Shown: one piece after another, positions 33,268-44,439 of the stretch
Numbering within the stretch: position 1 is the first letter of the stretch
How the letters are laid out: the number at the start of each line of letters is the position of its first letter
Assembly (NCBI GenBank): GCA_903632075.3
Contig: CAHIKZ030000388.1
Span: 23,501-87,500 of the forward strand
Origin: Acanthosepion pharaonis
Lineage: Eukaryota; Mollusca; Cephalopoda; Sepiida; Sepiidae
Length of the DNA: 64,000 bases
Direction of reading: 5' to 3'
The notes under the pieces: generated by a model
Told to the model about the DNA's origin: nothing
The model's database searches: none
Seen by the model: the letters and a program-made list of their open reading frames with translations, nothing else
Translations under genes and position numbers: made by a program

Positions 33268-33830
33268 GACAAAAGGAAAAACTTATCTTAGCCAACACAT
33301 TTTGTCCTCTGATGGGGAAAAAAAAACCCAGCATGACCTCTCAGTTGTGCGGATTGATACACATTGCTAGTTGTGCCACCCCGAGGAGTTTGAAAGTTAA
33401 CATTTTGAGTCTACCAATCTGTGGCTCCAATTTAAACAAAAGTAAAAATATCATTAGTTTTTCAAAGTTTTCAATTTAACTAATTGAAAGTCAAGGTAAA
33501 TTACAGGGGTAAGAGATGTAATTTAATGTCTAATAAAAGAAAATCACTAAATGATATTTGTTATTTTTTTTAATAATGTAATTAATATTTAAATTAATTT
33601 ACTTTGGTATTAATTTATGTGTTATATATTTTAAATAAAAGGAGCTTATGAATTTAATTTTCTTTTAATTTTCAAAAACCAACAACATTTTTACTTTTGT
33701 TTTTAAATAATTGTTGCAAAATCCTTACAACTGCTTTGAAAAATTCCATCAGAAGATGAAACATATTGGCTAAAATAAGTTTCCCTTTTGTCTTTATTCA
33801 TAGTCCTTTTACAGATATACCTTTTAGCTA
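33239..33830. repeat. Fold-back element, copy 1 (AAAGACAAAAG family)
   Basis: After a short TA run (to 33264), AAAGACAAAAGGAAAAACTTATC...CCTCTGATGGGG is mirrored by CCATCAGAAGATGAAAC...AAGTTTCCCTTTTGTCTTTATTC at 33745-33803. Beyond the right arm comes CTTTTACAGATATACC...TATATCTGAAA, which also follows the copy at 37921-38150. The ~440-base centre is unrecognised. Confidence 0.65.
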
Positions 33831-34124
33831 TATCTGAAATTTTATATATCAGAATAAAAAAATATTTGTAATAATCTTTATGTAATTACTTGAAAGAAAT
33901 TTTTTTTAGTCAGCAATGGCAATAATTGTAAAGATTGTTTCGCAAAAGTTTCCAATGTGCTTTTTTTTTCTTTTCATTTCTCTTTAATTTCAATGCAGCT
34001 TGCATTTTTCTGAAGATAAGTTTCAAACAGAATTCATATTCTGATCTCCATCAGAAAACAAGGGAAAATAACATATATACTACAGAATTATCATCACTTA
34101 CATATCTGAATAAAACAGGACACA
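33831..34124. other. Non-coding DNA, no gene seen
   Basis: AT-rich; no gene. Confidence 0.35.
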
Positions 34125-34260
34125 GTATTCTCTGGGAAACAGGCAAACAGGTGATTTGCCCACCTTACTGGTTCAACAGGTCACTTGTCTGTCAGAAGTG
34201 ACCTTTTGTGAAGTGAGTGACCTCTGTTGTTCAGATTATTGTGTTGTAGGAAAAAAGTCA
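34125..34260 (+). repeat. Dispersed repeat copy 2 (CAGGTGATTTGC ... AGTGAGTGAC)
   Basis: Counterpart of 31165-31290 in the same orientation, about 3 kb away. Confidence 0.75.
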
Positions 34261-34964
34261 TAAGGAAAAATAAAAGACCTAAGGCAGTGGTTCTCAAATT
34301 ATTTTGCCCGTTGCACTCTTTACACCATAAGTCAGAATATCATTCCGTCCACCTTTCTAAGATTGTCCGACTCAAAAGGTGCATTCCAAATAATATGCAT
34401 ATATCAGTGAAAATCTTCAGCCGTTTCCATATTAAAAAAAAGTTATATTTTTAAAAGTTGATTAAACTCGCATAAAATAGCCTATTTCAAACAATGTAGA
34501 AAGCATATAGACATGAAATAAATTTATTTCAATGTATTAGTGTAAATTCTGCGTAATGGAGGAATCTAAAAAAGAAACAAAAAAATATAATTCTAACCCA
34601 TTTATGTAGTGATTTTCTAAGTGTAGATTAAATGTAGCACAAGGCCAAAAAGAATAGAGCGTGATAAGTTTGTTAACCATTACATCACATCAATGTGTGC
34701 CTGACCCATCTATGTACATAGAAAAAATTCTATGCTTTTAAGTTTATTTTTTCATTTATATATAGATAAATAGATATTTTTTTAAACAATAGATTTTTTT
34801 AATCCGACCTTAATTCTTATTGCTACAAAACATATTTAGCGAATTGAGTACCTTGTTTGAATAGGCATCCATGTTTTTTAAACTGTTAAATGAAGGTCTA
34901 CCATCCAAATGATAGAAAGTGATTAAAGAGAATGTGTCTCCTGACAGTGAATCACACCTGTATC
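34261..34964. other. Non-coding; possible hAT-type left end
   Basis: CAGTGGTTCTCAAA at 34285 is a typical hAT terminal sequence, but I found no matching right end, so the element is not called. The rest is unrecognised. Confidence 0.35.
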
Positions 34965-35080
34965 CCCTTTTTCTTTGCTGTGATGGCTTCCCATGACTCA
35001 AAGGTAAAGCACACTTGGCTTGAAAGTGGTTCCCTATATTAAAATACAGGTTTGATTCCTGTCAGGGGACATATTTTATT
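34965..35080 (+). mobile_element. tRNA-like SINE fragment
   Basis: TGACTCAAAGGTAAAGCAC resembles a pol III A-box region, and ACAGGTTTGATTCCTGTCAGGGG a tRNA T-arm with B-box GGTTTGATTCC. The spacing is roughly that of a tRNA, but the acceptor stem does not close, so it is a SINE relic and not a tRNA gene. Confidence 0.5.
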
Positions 35081-35896
35081 TAATTACTTTTCTATCACTA
35101 AGCCAGTACACATTTATTTAAATGTTTACAAGAACATGGATGTCTATTTAAACAAGATATTCAATCCACTAAATAATAAACATATATTTTTTTAAAGCAA
35201 TTAATTGATTTTCTTTTTTTTTTTTATCTCAGGTGGGAGGCATTTAAAAAAAAAGTAAGATTTTCAATCTCTAGGCTGGTAGACATTAATTTCACTGTTT
35301 AATAAAAGACAAGGATGCTTGTTCAAAGATGTGTAGCCACTAAATATAACATTTATAGTCATAAGATAGAGATGTCTACTATCTGTAGGTGTGGAAATAC
35401 TTATCTCTGTAGATATACTTAAATGTTCAGAATTAACTTTGTCATAGGAAATTGTTGTTTTGATCAAGTAATTAAGAAAAAAAAAGCTTTTGAAAAAGAG
35501 ACTTAGGCTTGACTATCGTTTCCCGAGCACACGGTCCTGTAGGTAGACAATGACTAGAATATAACAGTTGACTAAAAATGGAAAAAGACTAATTAACTAA
35601 AATAATAATACAATCTCATCACAGTATTTTGGTAAGTACACATCAGGCTTCCTTGAGCAATTGGATTGAGATAATTGAACTATTTTAATACTACTTTAAT
35701 ATCTACCGATATTTGTAATTAGGTTGAATATAATTGCTTATTGATAGCGGACTTAAAACAATAATAGCTGGGGTTATGTTAAACAACTGAATTTTCTTTT
35801 AATTCAATTTCTGCCACTGTAATCATTGGCACTGTATATGTGTTTATCAATTTAATCAACTGTTTTATTCATGTTGATGACATCCTACAGGAATGT
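35081..35896. other. Non-coding DNA, no gene seen
   Basis: Includes a T run near 35214-35225. No gene. Confidence 0.4.
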
Positions 35897-36127
35897 GGAC
35901 CTGGTAAATATCATCCCCTGGGACCATGGACCTGGTAATTATCCTCCCTGAGACCATGGATCTGTTAAATGCCATCTCCCAGGATTGGGAACCTGGTAAA
36001 TGCCATTTCCCAGGATTGGGGACCTGGTAAATGCCATCTCCCAGGATTGGGGACCTGGTAAATGCCGTCTCCCAGGATTGGGGACCTGGTAAATACCATC
36101 CCCCAGAAACTGTGGACCTGGTAAATG
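35897..36127. repeat. Minisatellite, ~31-bp unit, about 7.5 copies
   Basis: The unit reads ACCTGGTAAATGCCATC then TCCCAGGATTGGGG. Central units are nearly identical; outer units have diverged. The minus-strand frame across it encodes a repetitive Gly/Pro-rich peptide only because of the unit structure. Confidence 0.9.
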
Positions 36128-37878
36128 GTAGTCAAGTTGATACTTATTTCTTGATGTCAAATTCTTTTATGCATTATCACCAATAAAAAGACATTTTTTT
36201 CTGCTCCTTATGTGAAAACAGTTTAATGGGATGAAAAATGCCACTGCAAAATTGACTTCTGGGAAATCAAAGTTTAATATATAAAGAAAATAAGTGGAGA
36301 AGGTACTAAAAAAAAAAGAAACAATGAAAAAAGAAAACAAAAAAGAAACAATAATACACATCTAAGAAAAATAATAAATTTCCCACTTGAATTTAAGGAG
36401 GGGTAGTTTTTTTCAGTTTTAATTTCTTGAGTTATATGTTGAAAAGTTGATTAATTAATAAATATTAATTAATAATTAATAATATTAATTAATAAGAGAA
36501 AAGAAACATTGTGGTGAACAAGAATAATTAACAGATTTTAATATTAATTATTTTTATTATTTTTTTATTTTTTTTACTTTATTTTTTTGGGCAAAGATTA
36601 TTAAAAACTGAATGCAAAGCACACCAAATATTTTAGGAAAAAGTAAATTGTCAGGAATGTACAATGTGAAACATTCACTAATCGTAGTCAGAAATCCCCC
36701 TCACTTGCAGATATAAAAAAAAAGAACAAATCAAAAAATGCAATTCAAAAATTGAGCAGTATTATTTTTTTCAGATTTGGCCAGAGAAAAAAGAAATAAT
36801 GACCAGAAAATATTGGAAATTTAATAGAAAAACAAGAATGAAAAAAAATAAGGCAGGACAGGACCGGGACATATACAATCAATAAGAATCAGAAATTGTA
36901 GGTGAAGATCAAAATGGAGGTAATGTCTAGCCTTAGTAATTCTTGAGGCAGACATATTTAAATAAAAAAAATAAAAGTTTCATCAAGTGAGTAATGTGAG
37001 AAAAAGTCAAGAAATTACAGGACAGAAGCTTTACCATGTTCTTGGCAACAAATAACAGAATAATGAAAATATATAAAACATGGTATTTTGTTTAAAAGTC
37101 ACTGTACAACCAAAATTTTGGATCAATTTTATAAGTAGACAAAAAAAATTTTTTAATCCCACCCCTCCAATTTTTTTTTTGACAACTCTTGTTTAGTTTT
37201 TGAGATAAACACGTTTCATTTTATTCATGTGTGTTTCTTATTAATAATCTTTGGGGTGAAAACACAGTAATACTTAAATTCTTCCACAAACAAGAATAGA
37301 AAAACATTAGGGGGGGGAAATTACTGTAAAAGATTTAAAATTAGAGAAACTGATTCTCGAAATAAAAAAAGAAGTGAGAAGTAAAAAAAAAAAAAAAAAT
37401 GTTGAAAAATGTAATACCATCATTGCTTTTGGTATAACTTGCATCTTAGGACCAGTAGATGCAAACCATGATACACATTGGGGGCAGGACTTTCACATCG
37501 TTTACCTTTCACATAATAGTTATACAATAGTTATTTGGGATTTTATTTCATTTTATTAATCTGGAAAGTGCATCGGATAGAAAATGCGCTTGTAGAAATG
37601 CAAAAGAATTTTGAATTGAATAAAATCAACTAAAAAGTTTAAAAGTAAATTGACATAAAAGATTGAAAAATTGAGTGCATATTCTATGTTTAAAAATAAT
37701 ATCCACTTTAATGGAAGATATTCTCCAAATCCAGCAGTGATCTTATAAAAATAATTGCTATTCCTTAAGTATCTTGTTAGAAATTTATAGTTGAATTCTA
37801 AAAATTAAATAATTACTCTGAATCTGAACACATCTGACGGCTACAAGCTATGAAAAACAATGAGGAAGTATTTGAACA

Positions 37879-37882
<4 letters not shown>
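36128..37882. other. Non-coding DNA, no gene seen
   Basis: Rich in A/T runs (near 36540-36600, 37384-37400) and AATATTAATTAATAA simple sequence near 36455-36500. No gene. Confidence 0.4.

Positions 37883-37921
<39 letters not shown>
37883..37921. repeat. TA microsatellite
   Basis: About 39 bases of TA. Confidence 0.9.
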
Positions 37922-37924
<3 letters not shown>

Positions 37925-38150
37925 TGAAGACAAAAGAAAAACTTCTTTACCAATGCATTTCATCCCCTGAAGGACTTTATCAAGGGAAATGTAAGTCCTT
38001 ACATTTACCTTGATAAGGTAAGTAATGTAAGTCCTTACATTTACCTTGATATAATGCTTCAGGAGATGAAATGCATTTGTCAAGAAAAGTTTCACTTTTG
38101 TCTTTATTCATATTGTCTTTTACAGATATATTTTATTTATATCTGAATTT
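37921..38150. repeat. Fold-back element, copy 2 (AAAGACAAAAG family)
   Basis: GAATGAAGACAAAAGAAAAACTT...GCATTTCATCCCCTGAAG is mirrored by CTTCAGGAGATGAAATGC...AAGTTTCACTTTTGTCTTTATTC. The centre holds two direct copies of AATGTAAGTCCTTACATTTACC. It has the same outer extension (CTTTTACAGATATA...ATATCTGAA) as 33239-33830, and TA arrays on both sides. Confidence 0.8.
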
Positions 38151-38157
38151 TTGCACA

Positions 38158-38158
38158 A

Positions 38159-38198
<40 letters not shown>
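38158..38198. repeat. CA/TA compound microsatellite
   Basis: CA repeats followed by TA repeats. Confidence 0.9.
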
Positions 38199-38302
38199 TG
38201 ACAGCAATAATCCATTCAAACATGATTTATTGAATTCAAATGACATGGGTCAAATTTAATTTTTCATTATATTTTTCCAGTTTATCTCAGTCAAATTCAA
38301 AT

Positions 38303-38311
<9 letters not shown>

Positions 38312-38371
<60 letters not shown>

Positions 38372-38378
38372 CAAATTA
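38312..38378. repeat. TA/CA compound microsatellite
   Basis: About 48 bases of TA then a short CA run. Confidence 0.9.
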
Positions 38379-39363
38379 TTTAAATATCGCTTTCAGCAGA
38401 AAACATGGATGATTTCTTTTTCTTTTTTTTTAATAAAAAGTTCGATTTAAAACTAACAGCAGTTTAATGTTATCCAGTTCTGAACTTTTAATGAATACTT
38501 AAAATATATGTAATGGAAAAAATATTTACCTATTGACTATCAATTTCTAAAATATTGATATTTATCTTAAATATTTATTTGTAAATTAGTCGAGACCATT
38601 CTACAATTATTACTAATGATTATTTAATATTATCTTTGTGTTCATAAAAGACAGCTTAATTTTTTTAATATACACAAATGATATGAACAGTCCCTTTCCC
38701 AGAAATTCTGATGGGACTCAAAATATATGGAACATTTTAAATTATTTGATGGTTAATTAAAGAAATAATCCTAAATTTTTATGACAAATTCAGTTGAAAT
38801 TATTTCCCTGCTAATGAAATAATTTAAAGCCCAAAATAAAAAAAAGAAAATGTTGAACACATCATGTGAATTGAATTTGAAAGTAATTTTTAAGTTTTTT
38901 TTAAAATACCTTACATATTAAAAAAATAAAAATTGAGATAAAAATTACTTATATGTGTATATGTATGCATAGTAAAAATTAGTTGGTCAAGGGGAGGTAA
39001 GCAGATGGTCCAAACTATCATCCATGTTTGGGATGGTGATGGCAACGGTAATAAAAAAAATGGACTGGCACTGATGTCATTATCTGACCTGAGCTGAGAG
39101 AATAAAGAATAGTAAAAGAAAAAAATTATCGCAGATGGTAGATAGACGCAACCACTGCTGTTGGACCTGTGTTGTTGTTGGTGAGGTTCTTGCTCAGGCT
39201 ACAACAGGAAGATGGATTTTATGGTAGCCAGCCTCTGTCTGGCAGAAAGGGAGACCACTGAAGTGGCCAGTGTGAGCACATGGTGGCACCACCATAGCAG
39301 CTGTGATGGCAGTATTATTATGAGTTAATTACTGCTGTTGCTGATTACAGCGTCTCATTGTCT
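38379..39363 (-). other. Presumed 3' UTR and downstream of the kinase gene
   Basis: Lies directly after the stop codon of the beta-I-like exon on the minus strand. 39000-39363 is less AT-rich, is free of recognised SINEs and contains CAACAGCAG-type and CAACAACAACAC runs on the minus strand, as 3' UTRs often do. Possible AATAAA signals (TTTATT on the plus strand) occur near 38575 and 38228, but none can be chosen from sequence alone. Confidence 0.4.
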
Positions 39364-39516
39364 TCAAATAGAGACGACAAATTCTGGATTAATATAGGAG
39401 AACCCAGTAAACTCGGTTTGATCTAGATTCATTATAAACAACTTGTCTGTAGGGGTCAACTTGGGCACTTCACTGGTGAATTCTCGATCAAAGTTGCTGA
39501 CGTCTTTTCGAGATTT
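39364..39516 (-). CDS. Conventional protein kinase C, alternative C-terminal exon (beta-I-like)
   Basis: Terminal coding exon of a Ca2+/diacylglycerol-dependent Ser/Thr kinase. It encodes the last 50 residues, the 'V5' tail that folds back on the kinase N-lobe and decides stability and localisation. Reading from the splice junction: NFDREFTSE (residues 8-16), turn motif KLTPTDKLFIMNLD (19-32) with the phospho-Thr of LTP, and hydrophobic motif FTGFSYINPEF (36-46), ending VVSI then TGA. This is almost the vertebrate PKC beta-I tail (KLFIMNLDQ, GFSY.NPEF). The start is set by a strong acceptor: a pyrimidine tract then CTCTTTGTAG just before 39516, phase 0. The partner exon is at 56326-56487, upstream in transcription. 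Kinase-domain exons are not in the window. The family call is very secure; orthology to a beta-type gene is inferred, since invertebrates usually have one conventional PKC. Confidence 0.95.
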   Translation of the reverse strand, partial: KSRKDVSNFDREFTSEVPKLTPTDKLFIMNLDQTEFTGFSYINPEFVVSI

Positions 39517-39882
39517 CTACAAAGAGAAAAAAAGGAATAAAAATAAAAAGTAGAAAAAAAATTAATCCAGTGTGTACGTTTAAAAAAAACAACAAAAAAA
39601 CAAAAACAAAAAACAAACAAAAAAATCAAACAAACAATGTATCCTGAAAGAAATAGAACAAATTTCAGGTAAAAATGCAGAATAACATCTCCCTTCATCG
39701 CATATGAAATTAAGAATTACATTTTAAGATTAAAAACAGGTACATTTCATTGAATAATTTAAAATTAGGGCAGCAAACACATCTTGAAATTTTTTACTGA
39801 ATAAATATTTCCAAATATATTCCATTGGCACCAGCCATAGGGTTGCTAGTTTAGAAATACAGGACTCTTTAAAATCTCTCTC

Positions 39883-39887
<5 letters not shown>

Positions 39888-39920
<33 letters not shown>
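39888..39920. repeat. TA microsatellite
   Basis: About 33 bases of TA, roughly 370 bases upstream (in transcription) of the beta-I-like exon acceptor. Confidence 0.9.
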
Positions 39921-39922
<2 letters not shown>

Positions 39923-40143
39923 AAGTCTTGTCCAAATATTGCTTAATAGGTTATAATTGACATCTTTGATAATGGCTTATGTAAGCCGAAAGCTTAGATT
40001 GTATTAAAAAATATGGATCAATATTGTGAATTTCTTTCTTCGTTCAATGATAATGTTATTAAACTTATCAGACATTATGAAAAGAATTTACATAAAATAA
40101 ATAGACAACACTTGTCTTTATTATTTAATGAAACGTATGAATA

Positions 40144-40144
<1 letters not shown>

Positions 40145-40188
<44 letters not shown>
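40145..40188. repeat. TA microsatellite
   Basis: About 44 bases of TA. Confidence 0.95.
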
Positions 40189-40191
<3 letters not shown>

Positions 40192-40199
40192 CATACATC

Positions 40200-40984
40200 C
40201 CGACCAATATTATTATATAAAAGGAGAGATATAAGTTAAAAGCAATGATTTTAATGTGTTATGAGGAAAATTGTTAAACTTTCCAAAGTTTATTTTCTTT
40301 TAGTTTTTTTTATTTGAGTATTTTCAACTGTTATTCTGGTTGTTATCAAGAATTACATGTTTAGCTTTTTGATGAAAATATATTTGGCTAATTCCAGTAG
40401 TCCCTAATTTGCTATATATTCTTCTCCAGCAAAAACTTGGAGACATTTTTGAGCTCTATCAAGCCTGGAAAGTATAGACTAGGTAGTTTCTGTCATATAT
40501 CTTACTTATTATAAAACGCAGATTGTGTGTGTGTGTGTCTGTTCGTTTATATATATGGGATCATATTTCCTACATTTTTCAACCGATTTCAAAACTTCAC
40601 AGGACTACCTAAAATTACCTGGCGGTGGTTCTGACAGCACCAAAAATTGGAAAAACACAATTGTTTTTGCACAAAATCAATTTGAAAGCACGGGTAATGG
40701 TATTGCACCCGGCCGGAAGTGACTCAAACGTCCAAATGCCATTAACTTCCAGTGACTCAGTGTTTTTTGTCAGAGAACGATACACAAAAAGTAAAACAAA
40801 TGAAACATAAACATACACAAGTCCTCCTAACTAAAAATAATAACTGGAAACTACTTTAAATACACATGGTGTTCAAATGAAACCCATATGTACAGTCAAA
40901 ATGTGGAAGTTAATTTTTAGTCATCAACCAAAAGATATTGCCAACCGGCTACGATGCTAATGAAGCCAAGATAAACACAGCAGA
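40200..40984. other. Intronic DNA, no gene seen
   Basis: Has a short GT run (40524-40540). 40600-40760 is less AT-rich (GGCGGTGGTTCTGACAGC, CACCCGGCCGGAAGTGAC) and probably belongs to an unrecognised repeat; overlapping frames on both strands are unsupported. Confidence 0.35.
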
Positions 40985-41285
40985 TTTCTTCTACCAAGCA
41001 ACTAGGCTCCGGGCTAAGTGAGAGTCTAACTCTCTGCTTTCGGGCGGAGAGGAACCCGGATGAGGCTCTGCTGAAAGGCAGAGTCTCGTTCGGGGTGGTT
41101 GACTGCCCCTGAACCCGTTTATGCGGGTTCAAAGAGGGAATATTTTTGGCCGAGCCTACAGGCTCGGAAATCCCACGTTAAACCCAGCCTTGTGCCACAT
41201 ATAACCCTCGTGGGAGGTGTAGCTAAATATCACTTGGTTCCGGGGTAGAGTGACATGATCCCCCTCTCACCTTCACCTGGCCGAC
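40985..41285 (+). repeat. SINE-like element with a cluster of perfect stem-loops
   Basis: GC-rich block with four perfect short hairpins in about 150 bases: GAGAGT/ACTCTC (41020-41034), CTCTGC/GCAGAG (41066-41083), GAACCCG/CGGGTTC (41111-41130) and CCGAGCC/GGCTCGG (41150-41167). It ends with the shared motif CCTTGTGCCACAT...GCTAAATATC. A related minus copy is at 45690-45900, and more distant ones at 4540, 28650 and 44815. It is followed by a TA array. Confidence 0.65.
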
Positions 41286-41290
41286 CCTTG

Positions 41291-41292
<2 letters not shown>

Positions 41293-41334
<42 letters not shown>
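41293..41334. repeat. TA microsatellite
   Basis: About 42 bases of TA; another short one lies at 41397-41417. Confidence 0.9.
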
Positions 41335-41336
<2 letters not shown>

Positions 41337-42659
41337 TATGTATGAAAACTTTTTTGAGTTGTGCTACTGATGTTGAATATTACGTATATTCACTTTATAT
41401 ATATATATATATATATAAAATAAATGTGGATAATAATACTAAAATAATATTTTGAAAAATGTAAAAAAGGGGGTGCAATTGAGTTAAAGAAAAATGTTTT
41501 TTTTTAAATTGCAAGTTTTTATATAAAATATAAATTTAATAATATATACAATATAAATAATAATTCTAATATATAATCTTTTTATATACAATTTTAGAAA
41601 TAAAACATGTTAAAGAATATAAATATGTATAAAATATAGAACAGAACTTAGATAACAAAAAAGGGGACAGCTTCACAAAGAGAAATCTAGAAGGTTCATT
41701 AGCATGACTTTATAAGCAGAATTCATTTGACTTTTCAAAAAAACATAGAGAAAACCTACTTGTATCTCATGGAAACATTGAAAAATATTTGTTTTGTACC
41801 AATTTTAAAAAAATGGATTATTTACATGTGTGTATAAATATAGAAATTTGCATATATGGATATTTATAACAGAACTATAATCTATAAAGAGTATTAAAAT
41901 TAGAACTCAGTAAATATATGTGCAAAAATTATTTTCCAAAATTTTACCCTTACATGTCCCAAAAGAGTAACTAAAATCAGAGAAAAAACATTTCTGAAAT
42001 AAAAAAGAGAATGTTAACATTTCAGACAACATTGTGTGCCAAATAATATTTATTGATTTAAATCAGAATCCATGGGTGTAAATAAATATAATTCTTCAGC
42101 CAAAATGTTGAAAATCAGGAATTTTGAATTTAAAAATATTTCGACAGAAATTAAAAAAAAAAAAAAAAAAAAAAAAATGGCATAAGGCAAAAGCCGGCCA
42201 TTTTGTCAATAGTTTGTTTCATCAACAAGTTTTGATTTTGTAATTAGAATAATGCTTGTATAAATTAACTGAATTTATACATTTGTCTGTATTGAAAAGG
42301 AAAATGACAAAAGTAAGCAAGTAAGGTTCGCACACAAGTTGTGAAAAAAAAACAAGATGTGTAAAACAATCTAGTTTAATAAAAAGAACAGAGATGCTTT
42401 CATAGCAAAGACTTGATATATGAAATAAAAGAACTGAATCATCAAAACAGATTTAAGTTGGTATAATTAGTGAGGTCCAATATCTAGACTAATGAAGGCA
42501 AAGATGGAAAAACAATTCAGATCAAAGAGGAAAAAGAACAATTTAATAAAAGACAGAAATTAGAATGAATTCATTCAGAAATAAGACAACAAAATACCTA
42601 CCATTTATGATGACATAAAAACAAAAAAACAAAATACTCCAAAATCTTGGGACTTAGAT
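41335..42659. other. Intronic DNA, no gene seen
   Basis: AT-rich, including a pure A run of about 25 near 42152-42177. No repeat family recognised. Confidence 0.4.
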
Positions 42660-43620
42660 GTTGAGTTACCAAACCAAACTCCATAATACTCTAATATTAA
42701 ATGAAATTAAGGAAGCCTTATATATGAAATTTAGGTATCTGGTAGGCCAATGTTTGCTCAGATGCCATAGACTATCAGTACTTGTACCAATCTTAACTCT
42801 ATAATACTGCAATATTAAGTATGAATTAGGAAGCCTTATATGTGAAATTTAGGTATCTGGTTGGTCATCTTTTACTCAGATGCTATAGATTACCAGTACT
42901 TGTACCTAGCATCATTGCATAATATTGTATTAATTCATCGATTGTTTTTTAACAAGTTATTTAAAGCCAGAAAATATTTATAGGTTGTAAGAATTCTTTG
43001 GAGATAATAATGGCTTACTTTAGTGATACAAGTTTTACTAATTAACGCATAGCTGGAGGGAGAACAGGTGGATTCATACCTTTCCTTAGATATGAATCCA
43101 CACGAATATAACAAACATGACTGGAATTGGAACTCGGTTCTTTGATATCCAATTCCGAGCTGTTATCATTTACACCATCTGCAGACTCAAGCTTACAGCA
43201 CCTGGCATTCCAATGTGGTCACCCATCTAGGTACTGACCAGCTTCTATGTTGCTTAAAATTTGGTAATCATACGAGAACCAGTGTTTCAACATGACATGG
43301 CCATAAGCTTCCATGATATTGTAATATTAAATGTAAATAAGGAAGTCTTAATTATGAAATTGAGGTATCTGGTAGGCTAATGTTTACCTAGACACCATTG
43401 ATTATAAATACTTGTATCTCAGCTAATTGGATAACACTCTAATATGAAATATAAAATTGTAAAGACTAATATGTGATGTTGAGTTATTTGGTAGGCTAAC
43501 ATTTGCCCAGATGCTGCAGAGTACAAATACTTGTCTGAAGACTAATTAAATAATATTGTAATAGTAAATGTAAATTTGTGGAGTTATTATGTCATCAAAT
43601 GCAGTAATGCCCCATATTTC
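42660..43620. repeat. Tandem array of ~118-bp units, split by a SINE
   Basis: Units share TAATATTAAATG, GGAAGCCTTATATATGAAA, TTTAGGTATCTGGTAGGC and AGTACTTGTACC. Two units lie before the SINE (42683-42920) and two to three diverged ones after it (43316-43600), reading TAATATTAAATGTAAATAAGG and GAGGTATCTGGTAGGC. The array is older than the SINE inside it. Confidence 0.8.
42930..43315 (-). mobile_element. Complete 5S/tRNA SINE inserted in the tandem array
   Basis: Minus strand from the 5' side: 5S-like head (about 43310-43195, with CCTAGATGGGTGACCAC and GTGCTGTAAGC), tRNA-like segment (43190-43115, TGGTGTAAATGATAACAG and B-box-like GAGTTCCAATTCC), body with ATGAATCCACC, tail ending near 42930. 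ATATTGTA flanks both sides (42922-42929 and 43316-43323), a probable target-site duplication. Confidence 0.85.
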
Positions 43621-44235
43621 AAAACAGTTCAAGTGAGGGAAAATGTTAAACTTTAAATACATGAAAAAATGTTACTGTGAATTGCAGAAAACAAATTTAT
43701 TTTGGATGAAAGCAAATTATTTCATCAACAGGTGAGAAAAGACTTCTGAAAAAAAATAATTGAAAATTACAACCACAGGTGGGAGTTTAAAATTTTTTCT
43801 AATAAATTTAAATCTTTCTGATTTCATTGGACTAACAACAAGAACAACATGATAATGAAAACACCAGAAGATTTCCATTCCTCATTTGTTAAACTGATAA
43901 AAATTTAATTCGTATTTTTTGACGAGATTTTAAGTTTTGTAAAAAATAAATAAATTATAGTTATTATTTTAAAATTTGCCAGTTGAATTAACAAAGTTGC
44001 TTGTCAAAAATCCGAAAGAACTTTTAATGATGTACTTATGGAAATAAAAACAAAGATGTGGTGAAGAAATAGAAGAACGACAAAGAGCAGTAGGAATTTG
44101 AAAATACATGACAGTTTCCAAAGACGAATAAGAAACATGCAAGATAAATAAAATGTGATCTTTCAGAGGCAAAGTGTGCAAATAAAATGAAAGTATACCT
44201 TGAATCCATCATATCCATTCATATTTTATCCAAAG
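43621..44235. other. Intronic DNA, no gene seen
   Basis: Frames near 43969-44218 (minus) overlap each other and match nothing I recognise. Confidence 0.4.
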
Positions 44236-44400
44236 ACATTTTTTTTTTTACTAATACAAGGCCCAAGAGCTACTCAAGGTAGAGGGTCACTGTGTGGAGT
44301 TGTATTAGCATAAGGTAAGAAGTGAAGTTCTTGGGGCTATGCAGGAAAGACAATGGTTAACTCTAGACTTGAAGTTGACAAGATTTAATTAGTGAATGAC
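44236..44400 (-). mobile_element. LINE 3' UTR fragment
   Basis: ACAAGGCCCAAGAGC and AGGTAGAGGGTCAC are the same motifs found at the 3' end of the LINE at 21455-21990, in the same orientation. Confidence 0.5.
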
Positions 44401-44439
44401 GTTTCAGACTTCAGTCGGAGACATTAAAAGTATAGTGTG

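Noticed and set aside
34965..35080. A tRNA gene on the plus strand
   Set aside because: A- and B-box-like words are present but the acceptor stem does not pair; interpreted as a SINE relic.
35939..36160. 73-codon Gly/Pro-rich repetitive frame on the minus strand
   Set aside because: It exists only because the 31-bp minisatellite happens to stay open; units are not kept in frame.
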